A stretch of 64,000 nucleotides of DNA, from contig NZ_CP078067.1 in the NCBI RefSeq assembly GCF_019195395.1, positions 803,248-867,247 on the forward strand, written 5' to 3'. A program made the translations under genes and the position numbers. Source of the stretch: Kaistella faecalis (GTDB taxonomy: Bacteria; Bacteroidota; Bacteroidia; Flavobacteriales; Weeksellaceae). A model generated the notes under the pieces. That model did not search any database. It was given only the letters and a program-made list of their open reading frames with translations, and was not told where the DNA came from. Positions 34,175-42,200 of the stretch are shown piece after piece; the first letter of the stretch is position 1; every line of letters starts with the position of its first letter.

Positions 34175-36208
34175 TTAGAACGAATAGGTAAAGCCAAGAT
34201 TCAGGCTTCTGCCCCGTTCCATAATCCGGCTGGTTTTATTGGTAGAAAGCGTTCTGTTGAGATGTTCGGCGTACGCACGGTCAAAAACATTGCTCAATTC
34301 TACATCGATAAAGGCATTTTTATAGACTTCATACTTTGCGTTTAGATTCAGGAGTGAAAAATCCGGAGTCTGCAATTCTCCGAAATCGGGATTCACGCGG
34401 TCCTGTTTTGCTGCGAAGCGGTAATTTGCCCCTAAAGTTAATGCTGAAAAATTTGCTTCAAGTTTCCAGCGGAAATCCAGTGGAAATATTTCCGGAAGCG
34501 GTTTTCCGGTATCCAGATCTTTAGCATAAGTGTAAGCTATCGCCAGTTCGGTTCTCAAAGCTGGTAAAAATTTCCAGTTGAAACGGGACTCAAAACCCGT
34601 TTTCATTGCACGGTCTATATTCTGCATCTGTCTTACTCCCGGACTCATCATCGAGTATGTTTTAATATCCGGACGGATTACCCCAGAAATATAATCCTGA
34701 AGATAGGAGTAAAAAACATTTGCCTGAAAATAGACCTTTTCATTACTGAAAGAATAAATTAGATCAGCCTGGTTATTGGTTTCAGCTTTGAGATCAGGAT
34801 TACCGAGAATTTCGTAATTATCGTTTCCTACGGTAAAAAGGTTAATATAACGCTCCGTTAAACTTCCGCTGCGCTGCGCTCTCCCTGCCCATAAAGCAAG
34901 TTGGGAATTCGCGTCCAGCATTTTACTGTATCCTACACTGAGATTATGATTTAAATCCTCTGCCGATACGTCGCCATATAAATTGGTAAATAATTTTGAT
35001 GGCTGCTTCGCATCCGAGTAATTATAATCAACCCTTGCAGAAGCGGTGAACTTACCACCGGAAAACAAACGCTGGTATTCACCGAACCAACCGATCTGCC
35101 CAATTTCAGAATCCTGCCATGATGTTCCGTCGCGCGGCATCATCATGGCTGGCATTACCATGCGCAGGTTCGCTGCGCTTTCGTTTTTGTAATCCAATCC
35201 TGTGTATAAAACGTTACTGTTCCAGGATTTTTTCAGCTCGCCTTTCGCTCCGTAGGTAAAAGATTTCACATCAGAAACCATTTTCCTGTCGGGACTGCCC
35301 ATGGAATGATCCACCACGGAATAGTAAGAATTAAAATCGAACTTATTAAAAAATGAGTGATCGAAATCGGCAGTATGCTTCAGCTGAAACATCCAGGTTT
35401 TATCATAGATTAAATCCATCTGAAGCGCAGCAAATTCAACATCCCGCCCTTGATTGGTGTTGATCTGGAGGGTTGTCAAATTATTTTCGTTCCATTTAAA
35501 ATTTCCTTTAGTCCCTAAATTATAACGCAAAAATGCGGAACGCACTTCGTTACCGTTACCGTCTTTGTAACGGTCACCTTTCTGGTAAGACCCGAAGAGA
35601 TTCCAGACCAGTTTTTTCGTTGACAGTTCTGTAAAGGCTTCATTGCGGAAAATGCTGCCGTTGCTTTCATATCCTGTGGATATACGGCCACCGAATTTTG
35701 GCTGGTCAGAAAAAAAGGGCTTCAGGGTGATGAAATTGATGGTTCCCCCAAAACTGTTGCCGTTGCGGAAGTGATATGGGCCTTTGAAAATTTCAGCTTC
35801 CTGCACCATATTCATATTTACCTGGCTTACGGCAGGATCCATACGGCTTGGGCATGCGTTAACCGCATGTGCGGCCCCATCGATCACGATATTGAGCTGT
35901 TCGTATTTAAATCCTCTAAGCACAGGGTCTGTCGCATAATTTCCTGCTTTTTTAATCCCCGAAATCTCGGGAATAGAGTTCAGAAATTTACCCGCATCAT
36001 GGTTAAGCAAATCCGTGTTCGAGGTAGTGATTTTTGACTTGTTTTTATCGCCTGCAACCAGCTTTACGATTTTTACTACTTCAATGTTTTTATACTGTAA
36101 GGTGTCATTGTCTGTATTTTGAGCGAAAAATTTCGCGGAGGGCATCAGGAATAGTACAGCAGCCCCCATCTTCAGTCTTCGGGAGACTGAAATATTCTGG
36201 AATTTCAT
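34175..36208 (-). CDS. TonB-dependent outer-membrane receptor, OprC/NosA-like, probably copper
   Basis: A 677-residue TonB-dependent receptor with a signal peptide (to about residue 30), a plug domain and a 22-strand barrel ending in ...NLGFTYSF. The plug has NACPSRMDPAVS (C119, M123), which matches the copper-binding CxxxMDP motif known in OprC/NosA-type receptors. A methionine cluster (M350, M352, M355-M357) in an extracellular loop also suits Cu(I). It probably imports copper for NosZ assembly. It follows the small CxxxC protein on the same strand (52 nt), downstream of a double operator site. Confidence 0.85.
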   Translation of the reverse strand: MKFQNISVSRRLKMGAAVLFLMPSAKFFAQNTDNDTLQYKNIEVVKIVKLVAGDKNKSKITTSNTDLLNHDAGKFLNSIPEISGIKKAGNYATDPVLRGFKYEQLNIVIDGAAHAVNACPSRMDPAVSQVNMNMVQEAEIFKGPYHFRNGNSFGGTINFITLKPFFSDQPKFGGRISTGYESNGSIFRNEAFTELSTKKLVWNLFGSYQKGDRYKDGNGNEVRSAFLRYNLGTKGNFKWNENNLTTLQINTNQGRDVEFAALQMDLIYDKTWMFQLKHTADFDHSFFNKFDFNSYYSVVDHSMGSPDRKMVSDVKSFTYGAKGELKKSWNSNVLYTGLDYKNESAANLRMVMPAMMMPRDGTSWQDSEIGQIGWFGEYQRLFSGGKFTASARVDYNYSDAKQPSKLFTNLYGDVSAEDLNHNLSVGYSKMLDANSQLALWAGRAQRSGSLTERYINLFTVGNDNYEILGNPDLKAETNNQADLIYSFSNEKVYFQANVFYSYLQDYISGVIRPDIKTYSMMSPGVRQMQNIDRAMKTGFESRFNWKFLPALRTELAIAYTYAKDLDTGKPLPEIFPLDFRWKLEANFSALTLGANYRFAAKQDRVNPDFGELQTPDFSLLNLNAKYEVYKNAFIDVELSNVFDRAYAEHLNRTLSTNKTSRIMERGRSLNLGFTYSF

Positions 36209-36260
36209 AAATTTTAAATTTTAATTAAAGAAGACCTGCCGCGGTTCCGGCAAAGAAAGA

Positions 36261-36632
36261 TCAGCTGAAATTAAAATTGGGAGGCGGAGTGGGGACGTTG
36301 AGTAAAATCTTTTTCCAAAACGGAACAGTCTGCTTAGAAGCCTGCGAATCCGATGCGTAAAGAATTACCTGTTGGGCCAGCCCAGAGACGTGCAGTACAT
36401 GAATAAAATGAAAATCAAAACCCAAATTACTGAGGCTGAAACTAGGCCACGTGTCCTGCAGTTCTTTAGACACTTGGCATTTACCGTGACATTCCATTTC
36501 AGGTCTGTTTTTATTTTCACAAACCGATTCATAAAAATCGCGGTTCGCATGGTAATCGATAATGTAAAGCAGATTTTTTGATCCAGAAAGGAAAATCATC
36601 AGCGAAAACAATATGGAGCATGCCAGTTTCAT
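36261..36632 (-). CDS. Small secreted protein with CHGKC motif, beside the copper receptor
   Basis: A 123-residue protein with an N-terminal hydrophobic signal and the sequence MECHGKCQVSKEL (a CxxxC pair with histidine) near residue 47, then a hydrophobic segment and a Pro/Phe-rich C-terminus (TPPPNFNF). Similar small CxGKC proteins are common next to copper- and iron-related TonB receptors in Bacteroidota; the role (metal binding or delivery) is inferred. It is first in the unit with the receptor. The -7 element ends only 5 nt before this ATG, so the mRNA may be leaderless or the true start may be the downstream Met at residue 12. Confidence 0.65.
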   Translation of the reverse strand: MKLACSILFSLMIFLSGSKNLLYIIDYHANRDFYESVCENKNRPEMECHGKCQVSKELQDTWPSFSLSNLGFDFHFIHVLHVSGLAQQVILYASDSQASKQTVPFWKKILLNVPTPPPNFNFS

Positions 36633-36637
36633 GAGTA

Positions 36638-36645
36638 CAAAATTA
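36638..36645 (-). promoter_or_regulatory. -7 element of the copper-receptor unit
   Basis: TAATTTTG on the minus strand. It begins 36 nt from the start of the operator at 36668-36681, nearly the same spacing as the other island promoters. Confidence 0.6.
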
Positions 36646-36667
36646 GAGCATAACCGTGCTAATCGGT

Positions 36668-36681
36668 ATGATTACAGTCAT
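36668..36681 (-). promoter_or_regulatory. Crp/Fnr-type operator, site 1
   Basis: ATGATTACAGTCAT, which read on the minus strand is ATGACTGTAATCAT, identical to the site at 37239. TGA-N6-TCA architecture. It precedes the copper-receptor unit. Confidence 0.7.
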
Positions 36682-36690
36682 AAAGTCGAG

Positions 36691-36704
36691 GTGATTATAA
36701 TCAT
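36691..36704 (-). promoter_or_regulatory. Crp/Fnr-type operator, site 2 (tandem)
   Basis: GTGATTATAATCAT, TGA-N6-TCA. Its centre is 23 bp from that of site 1, about two helical turns. It abuts the T-run of the cytochrome gene's terminator. Confidence 0.6.
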
Positions 36705-36743
36705 AAAAAAACTCCGTACAGCAATCGATATTCTGTACGGAGT
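36705..36743 (-). terminator. Terminator of the small cytochrome gene
   Basis: Perfect 11-bp stem ACTCCGTACAG / CTGTACGGAGT with an 11-nt loop, followed on the minus strand by a run of T. Confidence 0.88.
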
Positions 36744-36772
36744 CCTTTATGGAAAGTGATGATAATTAGGCT

Positions 36773-37159
36773 TTATTTTTTCAAAGTCATAATATATTCC
36801 ACCATTTTCTTTGCATTTTCTTTACTCATGCCGGCGTGTGGCGTCATAGGGATCTCACCCCAGTTTCCTTTACCTCCATCGATGATCTTACTGGCTAACA
36901 TCTCGATGTCTCCATCCGTATATTTATCGGCTACTTCCTGATACGACGGACCTACCAGTCTTGCATCAACTTTATGACAGGTTAAACAGTCTGTCCCCTC
37001 AATAAGTGCCAGGCCTTCATGTTTTCCGGCAGCAGCGGAATCCACTGCTTTGAGGACAGGTTCTTCCAACATCACATTGCTTTCTTTGGCAGATTCAACA
37101 GGTTTTTTACTGCAAGAAGCAGAAATCACTAATAAAGCTATAATTGCGTATTTATTCAT
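36773..37159 (-). CDS. c-type cytochrome lipoprotein
   Basis: A 128-residue lipoprotein (signal, then lipobox SASC, C16) with one covalent heme: CLTCH near residue 58, and a likely axial methionine in PMTPHAGMS. It is probably a periplasmic-facing, membrane-anchored electron carrier. It is divergent from the cytochrome-nosZ operon across a 146-nt region with one shared operator, so it is very likely part of the same regulon and may feed electrons to NosZ; that link is inferred. Confidence 0.9.
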   Translation of the reverse strand: MNKYAIIALLVISASCSKKPVESAKESNVMLEEPVLKAVDSAAAGKHEGLALIEGTDCLTCHKVDARLVGPSYQEVADKYTDGDIEMLASKIIDGGKGNWGEIPMTPHAGMSKENAKKMVEYIMTLKK

Positions 37160-37207
37160 ATGCTAAAATTTTAACAAAAATATTTTAAATTCTCTAAAGC
37201 ACTTGTA

Positions 37208-37215
37208 CAAATTTG
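37208..37215 (-). promoter_or_regulatory. Candidate -7 element of the divergent cytochrome
   Basis: CAAATTTG on the minus strand (one base from TAnnTTTG), 37 nt from the operator edge at 37252, the same offset as on the other side. Confidence 0.5.
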
Positions 37216-37238
37216 CAGATATATATCATATAAAGCTT

Positions 37239-37252
37239 ATGACTGTAATCAT
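37239..37252. promoter_or_regulatory. Crp/Fnr-type operator shared by divergent promoters
   Basis: ATGACTGTAATCAT, a TGA-N6-TCA palindrome. It lies 37 nt from a -7-like element in each direction, so one dimer could activate both the cytochrome (minus) and the cytochrome-nosZ operon (plus). Confidence 0.75.
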
Positions 37253-37253
37253 A

Positions 37254-37283
37254 TTTGCATGAAGCCAAATCTTTCTACTTTTG
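37254..37283 (+). promoter_or_regulatory. Promoter of the cytochrome-nosZ operon
   Basis: TTTG at 37254-37257 and TACTTTTG at 37276-37283, 18 nt apart, right after the operator. With a start about 5-7 nt past the -7 element, the operator centre falls near -42. Confidence 0.7.
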
Positions 37284-37305
37284 AGTAAACAAAAATAATT
37301 GAATT

Positions 37306-37803
37306 ATGAACACACTTAAGACTCTGGCATTTTCAATGCTCACTTTGGCACTTTTCTCCTGCGGGGGAGATAAAAAGACGGATTCTATCCCTACTGCCTC
37401 AACTACTGAAACAACAACTACAGCAACAGAGGCTCCGGCTGCATCCGGCACCAATGAGTACGATCCAAAAAGAGGATTAGGTCCGCACGAAAATGTTGAT
37501 GTAAGCAAATTCGATCCTGCAATGGCAGCTGCCGGTAAAAAAATTGCCGAGGTAAAATGTACTTCCTGCCACAAGCCAACAGAAGAAAAATTGGTTGGTC
37601 CAGGTTGGAAAGGCGTTACCCAAAGACAAACTCCTGAATGGATCATGAACTTTATCAGCAACCCGGATCCAATGATCGATGTTGACCCTGAATTACAGAA
37701 ACAACTTGAGCTTTGTTTAGTAAGAATGCCAAACCAAGGACTTGCTGATAACGAAGCAAGAGAGATCCTGGAATACATGCGCGAGATCGACGGCGCTAAA
37801 TAA
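37306..37803 (+). CDS. c-type cytochrome lipoprotein upstream of nosZ
   Basis: A 165-residue lipoprotein with lipobox LFSC (C19), a Thr/Ala-rich linker (residues 25-50), then a cytochrome c domain with CTSCH near residue 87 and candidate methionine ligands (NPDPM, and VRMPNQG). Clade II nos clusters often carry such cytochromes, thought to pass electrons to NosZ. It is the first gene of the nosZ operon, 34 nt ahead of nosZ. Confidence 0.92.
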   Translation: MNTLKTLAFSMLTLALFSCGGDKKTDSIPTASTTETTTTATEAPAASGTNEYDPKRGLGPHENVDVSKFDPAMAAAGKKIAEVKCTSCHKPTEEKLVGPGWKGVTQRQTPEWIMNFISNPDPMIDVDPELQKQLELCLVRMPNQGLADNEAREILEYMREIDGAK

Positions 37804-37837
37804 TTCGCTGAGCAGAAAATTTTAATCAAATATATAT

Positions 37838-39838
37838 ATGAAAAGTCTTAAATTATTGGGGCTCTCTACCGTTGTAGCCATAACTGCCCTTACAGGCTGC
37901 AAACCAAAAGGTACAGAAACCGCCGTGAGTGGCGATGCTGCACAGAAAGTTTATGTTGCACCAGGAAAGTATGACGAGTTTTACAACTTTGTAAGTGGTG
38001 GGTTCAACGGACAGGTAAACGTATATGGTTTACCAAGCGGAAGACTGCTAAAAGTACTTCCTGTTTTCTCCGTAAACCCTGAAAACGGTTACGGATATAG
38101 TGAAGAAACCAAACCTATGCTCGAAACTTCCCACGGATTTATTCCTTGGGATGACCAGCACCACCTCTCTCTGTCGCAAACCAATGCAGAAGTGGACGGA
38201 AGATGGCTGTTTGCAAATGCCAATAACACCCCACGTGTTGCAAGGATTGACCTGAAAACCTTCAAAACAGTAGAGATACTGGAATTGCCAAACTCGGCAG
38301 GGAATCACTCCTCACCTTTCCTTACAGAAAACACAGAGTATGTGGTAGCGGGAACCCGCTTTGCCGTTCCAATGGACGATGAAAACGGTGATGTTCCTAT
38401 TGATTCATTTAAAGAAAACTTCAAAGGAGTACTTTCTTTCATCGGAATTGATCAGCAGACAGGAGGAATGGATCTTTCTTTCCAGATCGAAGCTCCCGGT
38501 ATTAATTTTGACCTTTCGCATGCCGGTAAGAAAAAATCAGGCGACTGGTTCTTCTTCTCCTGCTACAACTCTGAAAAAGCAAACACGCTGCTTGAGGTAA
38601 ATGCTTCTCAGAATGACAAAGACTTCATCATGGCAGTGAACTGGAAAAAAGCTGCTGAATTGGTGAAAGCCGGAAAAGGCAGAAAAGTAGTTACAGAATA
38701 TGCACACAATACATGGGACGAAAGTACCCACAGCGCAACTTCAACAATGAAAAAAGAAGTGGTTGTACTTTCTGTGGAAGACATGAAGGAAGCAATGTTC
38801 ATGATTCCTTGTCCTAAATCTCCACACGGATGCGACGTTGACCCTACAGGGGAATACATCATCGGGTCAGGTAAATTGGCTGCACTTATTCCTGTATTCA
38901 GTTTCGACAAAATGATTAAAGCAATCGCTGACAAAAATTTTGCAGGAGAATACGACGGTGTACAGGTGATTAAATATGAAGCTGCTCTGCACGGTGAAGT
39001 ACAGAAGCCAGGTTTAGGACCACTCCACACTGAATTTGACGGCCAAGGAAATGCTTACACTTCTATGTTCGTGTCTTCCGAAGTTGTAAAATGGAATATC
39101 AAAGACCTTAAGGTTCTTGACAGACAGCCAACCTTCTACTCTGTAGGACACTTAATGATCCCAGGAGGAGATTCAGGTAAACCTTTCGGAAAATATCTTG
39201 TAGCTTATAACAAAATCACTAAAGACCGTTACTTACCTACAGGTCCGGAATTGGCACAGTCTGCACAGCTCTACGACATCAGTGGTGATAAAATGAAACT
39301 TTTATTGGATTTCCCAACCTTTGGTGAGCCGCATTACGCACAGGCACTGCCGGGAGAAATGATTTCTAAAAATCAGGTTAAATTCTTTAAAATAGCCGAT
39401 AATAAACACCCATATGCGACTAAAGGTGAAGCTGAAAGTAAAGTGGTGAGAGAAGGCAACAAAGTTCACGTTTACATGACCTCAATCCGTTCGCATTTTG
39501 CTCCTGATAATATTGAAGGAATTAGAGTTGGTGACGAAGTTTATTTCCACGTAACCAATCTTGAACAGGACTGGGATGTACCTCACGGTTTCGCCATCAA
39601 AGGCAATCAAAATGCTGAACTGCTTATTATGCCGGGAGAAACCTGTACACTGAAATGGGTTCCGAAGAAACCGGGAATGTACCCAATGTACTGTACCGAT
39701 TTCTGTAGTGCACTGCACCAGGAAATGCAGGGATATGTAAGAGTATCACCCGCCGGAAGCAACACCCCGCTTATCTATTCACTGAATAATAAGAAGGACA
39801 ACGCACAGAGCCCCGTTAAAGAAGGGGAAACAAAATAA
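37838..39838 (+). CDS. nosZ: Nitrous-oxide reductase NosZ, clade II, lipoprotein type
   Basis: Reduces N2O to N2 with a CuA electron-entry site and a CuZ cluster. The 666-residue protein has a Sec-type lipoprotein signal (lipobox ALTGC, C21) and no twin-arginine motif, the hallmark of clade II. CuZ histidines are visible in DDQHHLSL (H108, H109), NSAGNH, DLSHAGKK, PKSPHGCD and PLHTEF. The C-terminal cupredoxin has the CuA ligands H583, C619, C623, H627 and M630 (YCTDFCSALHQEM). Followed by a terminator-like hairpin and then the maturation genes. Confidence 0.97.
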   Translation: MKSLKLLGLSTVVAITALTGCKPKGTETAVSGDAAQKVYVAPGKYDEFYNFVSGGFNGQVNVYGLPSGRLLKVLPVFSVNPENGYGYSEETKPMLETSHGFIPWDDQHHLSLSQTNAEVDGRWLFANANNTPRVARIDLKTFKTVEILELPNSAGNHSSPFLTENTEYVVAGTRFAVPMDDENGDVPIDSFKENFKGVLSFIGIDQQTGGMDLSFQIEAPGINFDLSHAGKKKSGDWFFFSCYNSEKANTLLEVNASQNDKDFIMAVNWKKAAELVKAGKGRKVVTEYAHNTWDESTHSATSTMKKEVVVLSVEDMKEAMFMIPCPKSPHGCDVDPTGEYIIGSGKLAALIPVFSFDKMIKAIADKNFAGEYDGVQVIKYEAALHGEVQKPGLGPLHTEFDGQGNAYTSMFVSSEVVKWNIKDLKVLDRQPTFYSVGHLMIPGGDSGKPFGKYLVAYNKITKDRYLPTGPELAQSAQLYDISGDKMKLLLDFPTFGEPHYAQALPGEMISKNQVKFFKIADNKHPYATKGEAESKVVREGNKVHVYMTSIRSHFAPDNIEGIRVGDEVYFHVTNLEQDWDVPHGFAIKGNQNAELLIMPGETCTLKWVPKKPGMYPMYCTDFCSALHQEMQGYVRVSPAGSNTPLIYSLNNKKDNAQSPVKEGETK

Positions 39839-39847
39839 ATTCAGAAA

Positions 39848-39874
39848 TAAAGGGCAGATATTTCTGCCCTTTTT
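39848..39874 (+). terminator. Hairpin with T-run between nosZ and maturation genes
   Basis: Stem AGGGCAGA / TCTGCCCT with a 4-nt loop, then five T. It sits directly after nosZ within the nos operon, so it may act as a partial terminator giving more nosZ than downstream mRNA. Confidence 0.75.
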
Positions 39875-39886
39875 AATTAAAAAAAA

Positions 39887-40471
39887 ATGAAAACTCAATC
39901 CTTAAATAATTTAACAAGAGTTTTACTAATTGTCTGCGGCATCGCACTCATTATCTCCATCTTTGTTCCGCTATGGTCTATTTATCTCGAAGCTCCGCAA
40001 TACCCGGAAGGCCTGGCCATGTATCTCTGGGCAAGTAAAATTACAGGAGAATACGAAATCATCAATGGACTTAATCACTATATCGGCATGAAGACCATTC
40101 ACCCCGAAGACTTCTGGGAGTTTACAGTACTTCCCTATGCTTTAGGATTTTTCGCAGCACTCTGTTTACTGGCTGCTTTTCTGAACAAAAAAATGTGGCT
40201 TTATATCACTGCCGTGTTATTCATGATCTTCGGTGTTGCATTTATGGTAGATTTCTGGCTTTGGGAATACGATTATGGTCACAATCTGGATCCTAACGCT
40301 GCTATTGTAGTACCGGGAATGTCTTATCAACCTCCTTTAATCGGATTTAAGCAGCTGCTTAATTTCGGCGCCTATTCTTATCCGAACATCGGCGGTGGAA
40401 TTATGTTTGGCGTTGCATTAATTTTGGCTATATTAGCATTTATAGAGTTCAGAAAACCAAAATCTGCCTGA
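39887..40471 (+). CDS. Nos-cluster membrane protein
   Basis: A 194-residue protein with about five membrane helices (about residues 12-30, 80-98, 103-125, 148-160 and 168-188) and the loop sequences GMKTIHPEDFWEFTVLPYA and WEYDYGHNLDPNAAIVVPGMSYQPP. I do not recognise a named family. It lies between nosZ and nosL, the place where clade II clusters often have the membrane protein called NosB, but I cannot confirm that identity. It probably helps NosZ assembly or electron supply. Confidence 0.75.
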   Translation: MKTQSLNNLTRVLLIVCGIALIISIFVPLWSIYLEAPQYPEGLAMYLWASKITGEYEIINGLNHYIGMKTIHPEDFWEFTVLPYALGFFAALCLLAAFLNKKMWLYITAVLFMIFGVAFMVDFWLWEYDYGHNLDPNAAIVVPGMSYQPPLIGFKQLLNFGAYSYPNIGGGIMFGVALILAILAFIEFRKPKSA

Positions 40472-40510
40472 GATTTACATTAAAATACGATCAACTTAAT
40501 TTTAAATCAA

Positions 40511-40921
40511 ATGAATTTTACAAAATCACTTATTCTAGCAGTTTCAGTTTTAGCAATTATGTCTTGCCAGAAGAGCGGTCCTCAAGATTTCGCTCTCGGT
40601 AAAGACCAGTGCGATAACTGCCGGATGACCATCACTGAACAGAAATACGCTACCCAATTGATTACCCAGAAAGGCCGGGCTTATAAATTCGATGACATTA
40701 TGTGTATGAACATGTATGAAAGTTCGAATCCCGACAAAGCCACCAATGCAAAAACCTATGTGATCGATTTTCCTTCCGGTAAATTTCTGGAAAAAGAGAA
40801 GGCTACCTTCATCAAAGGCGGCAGCATAAAATCCCCAATGGGCGGAAACACACAGGCTTATCAGGACAAAGCAGCCGCACAGAAAGCCGCTGCCACGCTT
40901 GGAGCCAGTTTAACCAAATAA
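40511..40921 (+). CDS. nosL: Copper chaperone NosL
   Basis: A 136-residue lipoprotein (lipobox IMSC, C19) that delivers Cu(I) to apo-NosZ in the periplasm. The metal-binding region is in DQCDNCRMTITEQKYATQLI (CxxC plus Met) and MCMNMY, and the FDDIMCMN segment is the standard NosL signature. It lies 39 nt after the membrane protein gene and 7 nt before nosD. Confidence 0.93.
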   Translation: MNFTKSLILAVSVLAIMSCQKSGPQDFALGKDQCDNCRMTITEQKYATQLITQKGRAYKFDDIMCMNMYESSNPDKATNAKTYVIDFPSGKFLEKEKATFIKGGSIKSPMGGNTQAYQDKAAAQKAAATLGASLTK

Positions 40922-40928
40922 AGAATTT

Positions 40929-42155
40929 ATGTTCAGATTAATGTTTCTGTTTTTTCCTGTGCTCATATTTTCGAATATTCTGAAAGTGGGAAAAAACGAA
41001 CAGTTTAAAACTATAAAAGAAGCTGTCGCCGCATCAAAAAGTGGCGACAGTATTTTAGTGGAAAGCGGGGTTTACAAAGAAGGCAACATCAGCATTACGC
41101 ATCCTTTATCACTTATCGGTATCGGCAGGCCGGTTCTGGATGGTGAGATGAAGTATGAAATCCTCTCCTTCCGCGCGAACAATATCCTGCTGAAAGGATT
41201 CCGAATCATCAATTCCGGTGAAGACGAAATTAAAAACATCGGTGCGGTGAGACTTTACGACAGCCATTATTCCACCATCGAAAACAATATCTTCGAAAAC
41301 AACTATTTCGGCATCTACGTACAACGCGGTTACCGCTGCATGATCCGCAATAATAAAATCACATCTACGCGGGCAACTTCACAGGAAGGTATTGGTGACG
41401 GAATCCACGCCTGGGTAAGCGAGGAAATCTGGATCAAGAACAATTATATAGAAGGTCATAAAGACGGCATTTACCTCGAAAAAGTCATTAAATCATACAT
41501 TTACCGCAATTACTCTAAAAAAAATCTAAGATATGGCCTGCACTTCATGTCCTCTAATGATGATGTATATGTAGGCAATACCTTCGATAACAATAATGCG
41601 GGTGTAGCGGTAATGTACAGCAATAACGTGGGAATGGTCGCCAACAATTTCATCAACAACTGGGGCGACGCGAATTACGGTTTGCTTTTGAAAGACATCA
41701 GTTTCAGTAAAATCAAACACAACAGATTCCAAAGTAACACCACAGCAATTTTTCTGGATGGCGCTACGAAAATCGACCTCTTCAAAAATGACTTCGAAGA
41801 TAATGGCTGGGGCATGAAAATTAACTCCAACTGTATGGAAAACCGCGTGATAAATAATAATTTCATCAATAATACTTTTGATGTAAGCACGAGCGGATCG
41901 ATGACGATGAACGATTTTAAAAAGAATTTCTGGGATAAATACGAAGGCTACGATATGGATAAAGACAAAATCGGCGATGTACCTTTTCACCCTTTGAGTT
42001 TATATTCTTTACTGGTCGAGAATAATCCTTCAATCATGCTGCTTTTTAAAACATTCTTTGTAGATCTGCTTGATAAAACCGAAAAAATAATTCCCAGTCT
42101 CACCCCGGTGAATTTTGTAGATGAGCAACCCTTAATGAAAAGAGTCAGCATTTAG
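40929..42155 (+). CDS. nosD: Periplasmic copper-cluster assembly protein NosD
   Basis: A 408-residue secreted protein (N-terminal signal) with a right-handed parallel beta-helix: repeated NN-x-I/F-x-x-N patterns (for example ENNIFENNYFGIYV, RNNKITS, VGNTFDNNNAGVAV, ENRVINNNFINN) from about residue 60 to 340. It works with the NosFY ABC complex to supply sulfur/copper for the CuZ cluster. It is next in order after nosL. Confidence 0.94.
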   Translation: MFRLMFLFFPVLIFSNILKVGKNEQFKTIKEAVAASKSGDSILVESGVYKEGNISITHPLSLIGIGRPVLDGEMKYEILSFRANNILLKGFRIINSGEDEIKNIGAVRLYDSHYSTIENNIFENNYFGIYVQRGYRCMIRNNKITSTRATSQEGIGDGIHAWVSEEIWIKNNYIEGHKDGIYLEKVIKSYIYRNYSKKNLRYGLHFMSSNDDVYVGNTFDNNNAGVAVMYSNNVGMVANNFINNWGDANYGLLLKDISFSKIKHNRFQSNTTAIFLDGATKIDLFKNDFEDNGWGMKINSNCMENRVINNNFINNTFDVSTSGSMTMNDFKKNFWDKYEGYDMDKDKIGDVPFHPLSLYSLLVENNPSIMLLFKTFFVDLLDKTEKIIPSLTPVNFVDEQPLMKRVSI

Positions 42156-42200
42156 AACAAGCATTGTGTTTATTTAACTGCAATCCTCCTCCCTCTTACT

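Noticed and set aside
37275-37829. 184-residue minus-strand reading frame opposite the cytochrome gene
   Set aside because: Fully antisense to the cytochrome lipoprotein, which has a CxxCH heme motif and lipobox; the antisense frame has no recognisable features.
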